Shown: positions 4,514 to 5,458 of the stretch, in pieces
Layout of the letters: every line of letters begins with the position of its first letter
Numbering within the stretch: position 1 is the first letter of the stretch
Source of the DNA: Thermoplasmata archaeon
GTDB taxonomy: Archaea; Thermoplasmatota; Thermoplasmata; JAGHBH01
DNA: 5,458 nucleotides
NCBI GenBank assembly: GCA_030673205.1
Contig: DAOVJP010000112.1
Span: forward strand, 1 to 5,458
Direction: 5' to 3'
Program-made: the position numbers and the translations under genes
Notes under the pieces: model-generated
What the model saw: only the letters and a program-made list of their open reading frames with translations
Database searches by the model: none
Told to the model about the DNA's origin: nothing

Positions 4514-5458
4514 CTAGGTTTCATCGGGCGTATCTGTGAGATCTGTTCTTTCTTCGGTTATGGTGTCTTCTGCGCCGGTCTCTTCGACTTCCGCTTCTTC
4601 AGGGGTCTTGCCCCGGCCTTTGGTCTTTTTTTGCCAGAGAACGGCTCCTACGGCACCCACAGCGGCGATTGCAGCTATCACTACGATTGCGATAGGGAAG
4701 GAAGAACTCTCTTCCGATGGTGTGCTGAGTATGGCGGGTGCCGTCCACATTCCCTGTGTGCTTGCGGCGGGCGCTTCGTTGCCCTCTTCGTCCACAGCCA
4801 CTATTTCATAATAGTATATGGTCCCATCCTCCACATCGGTGTCGGTGTATGAGCTGTTCGTGGTGTTAGCTACCAGGACGAATGTGATGTTGTCGGTGCT
4901 TCTGTAAACTGCATAGTGGTCTAGATCCTCTTCTGTGGATGCGGTCCACGCTAGGGCTATTCCTTCGTCACTGGTGGTCGGTGTTACTGCTGCAGGTGTT
5001 GTGGGCGGTGTGAGGTCCGTCGCAACTGCGCTGGCGATGTTGGACAAGGGCGCGGTGTTGGGCACCTCGTCCAGGGTCTTGATGGCGAAATAGTATGTCT
5101 GGCCCGGTGTGAGACCCGAGACCGTGAAACTCTCCACTGTTCCTGGATCCTGGGGCGCAGGCACACTAGCTATCGGTGTAGCAGAGGCCCAGCTCGTGTC
5201 ATTGATGGCCGCGCCATAGTATCTGATCTCGTATGCTGCGGCCCTGCTGGTGTTCCCGTCATCGCCTGATGCAGTCCAGGTGAGATATATCTCGCCGTTC
5301 CCGTCACCAGCCACCGCGGTAAGATCCCATATTCTTGCTGGAGGCGTAGATTCTTGGATGGTGGTGAAGGTCCACCAGAAGTCGTCCAAAGGATAAAGCT
5401 CGGAGATCCCATCCCCATCTCCATCCAGTCTGTTGCCTGCGAGGTCACGGGCCACGCT
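4514..5458 (-). CDS. Cell-surface protein, 3' part: Ig-like end, two FN3 domains, TM anchor (5' partial)
   Basis: The frame is open through the right edge (5458), so this is the C-terminal part of a larger exported protein. Numbering from the codon at 5455, residues 1-32 (VARDLAGNRLDGDG, then DDFWWTFTT) match the end of a bacterial Ig-like/SbsA-type domain, with a DGDGDG stretch that could bind calcium. FN3 domain 1 is about 37-147 (AVAGDGNGEIYLTWTASGDD ... YEIRYY ... VSGLTPGQTYYFAIKTLDE). FN3 domain 2 is about 150-232 (IALAWTASTEEDLDHYAVYR ... YYYEIVAVDEEGN). A short stalk leads to one TM helix (about 253-274), a basic stop-transfer patch (KKTKGRGK) and a 30-residue Glu/Thr/Asp-rich cytoplasmic tail. 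Sequons occur at N68, N85, N189, N197 and N200, consistent with archaeal N-glycosylation. It probably acts in cell-surface adhesion or S-layer-associated structure. The C-terminal anchor with a polar tail is typical of Thermoplasmatota surface proteins in my experience. Confidence 0.93.
   Translation of the reverse strand, partial: SVARDLAGNRLDGDGDGISELYPLDDFWWTFTTIQESTPPARIWDLTAVAGDGNGEIYLTWTASGDDGNTSRAAAYEIRYYGAAINDTSWASATPIASVPAPQDPGTVESFTVSGLTPGQTYYFAIKTLDEVPNTAPLSNIASAVATDLTPPTTPAAVTPTTSDEGIALAWTASTEEDLDHYAVYRSTDNITFVLVANTTNSSYTDTDVEDGTIYYYEIVAVDEEGNEAPAASTQGMWTAPAILSTPSEESSSFPIAIVVIAAIAAVGAVGAVLWQKKTKGRGKTPEEAEVEETGAEDTITEERTDLTDTPDET

Overview
The window looks archaeal, most likely a mesophilic Thermoplasmatota (Methanomassiliicoccales-like) or another euryarchaeote. 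This is inferred from archaeal-style TATA elements about 26 nt before a leaderless start, purine-rich Shine-Dalgarno (SD) sites before other starts, an archaeal-type tyrosine recombinase, a compact AbrB-like regulator, and a membrane-anchored Ig/FN3 surface protein with N-glycosylation sequons. No rRNA, tRNA or housekeeping gene is present to fix the lineage.

Left part (1-1739): a two-gene unit encodes a ribbon-helix-helix / coiled-coil / winged-helix DNA-binding protein (5' end outside the window) and a complete tyrosine recombinase that overlaps it by 4 nt. Its catalytic set is intact except that the usual 'GH' before the tyrosine is 'GD'. A 112-codon orphan gene converges on it with a 4-nt gap. 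Behind that gene lies an AT-rich, palindrome-bearing stretch and a run of ten G.

Middle part (1961-3344): an AbrB/MazE-type regulator gene (minus) and a two-gene membrane operon (plus) diverge from a short region centred on a near-perfect palindrome that resembles a TATA box in both directions. The operon encodes a secreted, C-terminally anchored ectodomain protein, then a two-helix membrane protein with a Pro/Glu/Thr-rich linker and a cytoplasmic zinc ribbon. They look like a cell-envelope sensing or assembly pair, but this is inference only.

Right part (3345-5458): after a probable terminator, a 17-bp palindrome and a well-placed TATA box precede a leaderless gene for a protein with two zinc-binding clusters. 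A 54-codon gene overlaps its end. Then come about 150 bp of diverged 75-bp tandem repeat carrying six GGTAC motifs and a strong 9-9-9 hairpin. The window closes with the 3' end of a large minus-strand surface-protein gene (Ig-like end, two FN3 domains, TM anchor, acidic tail).

Taken together (recombinase, orphan small genes, small regulators, repeats) this is an accessory or genomic-island type region. The element boundaries are not visible here.
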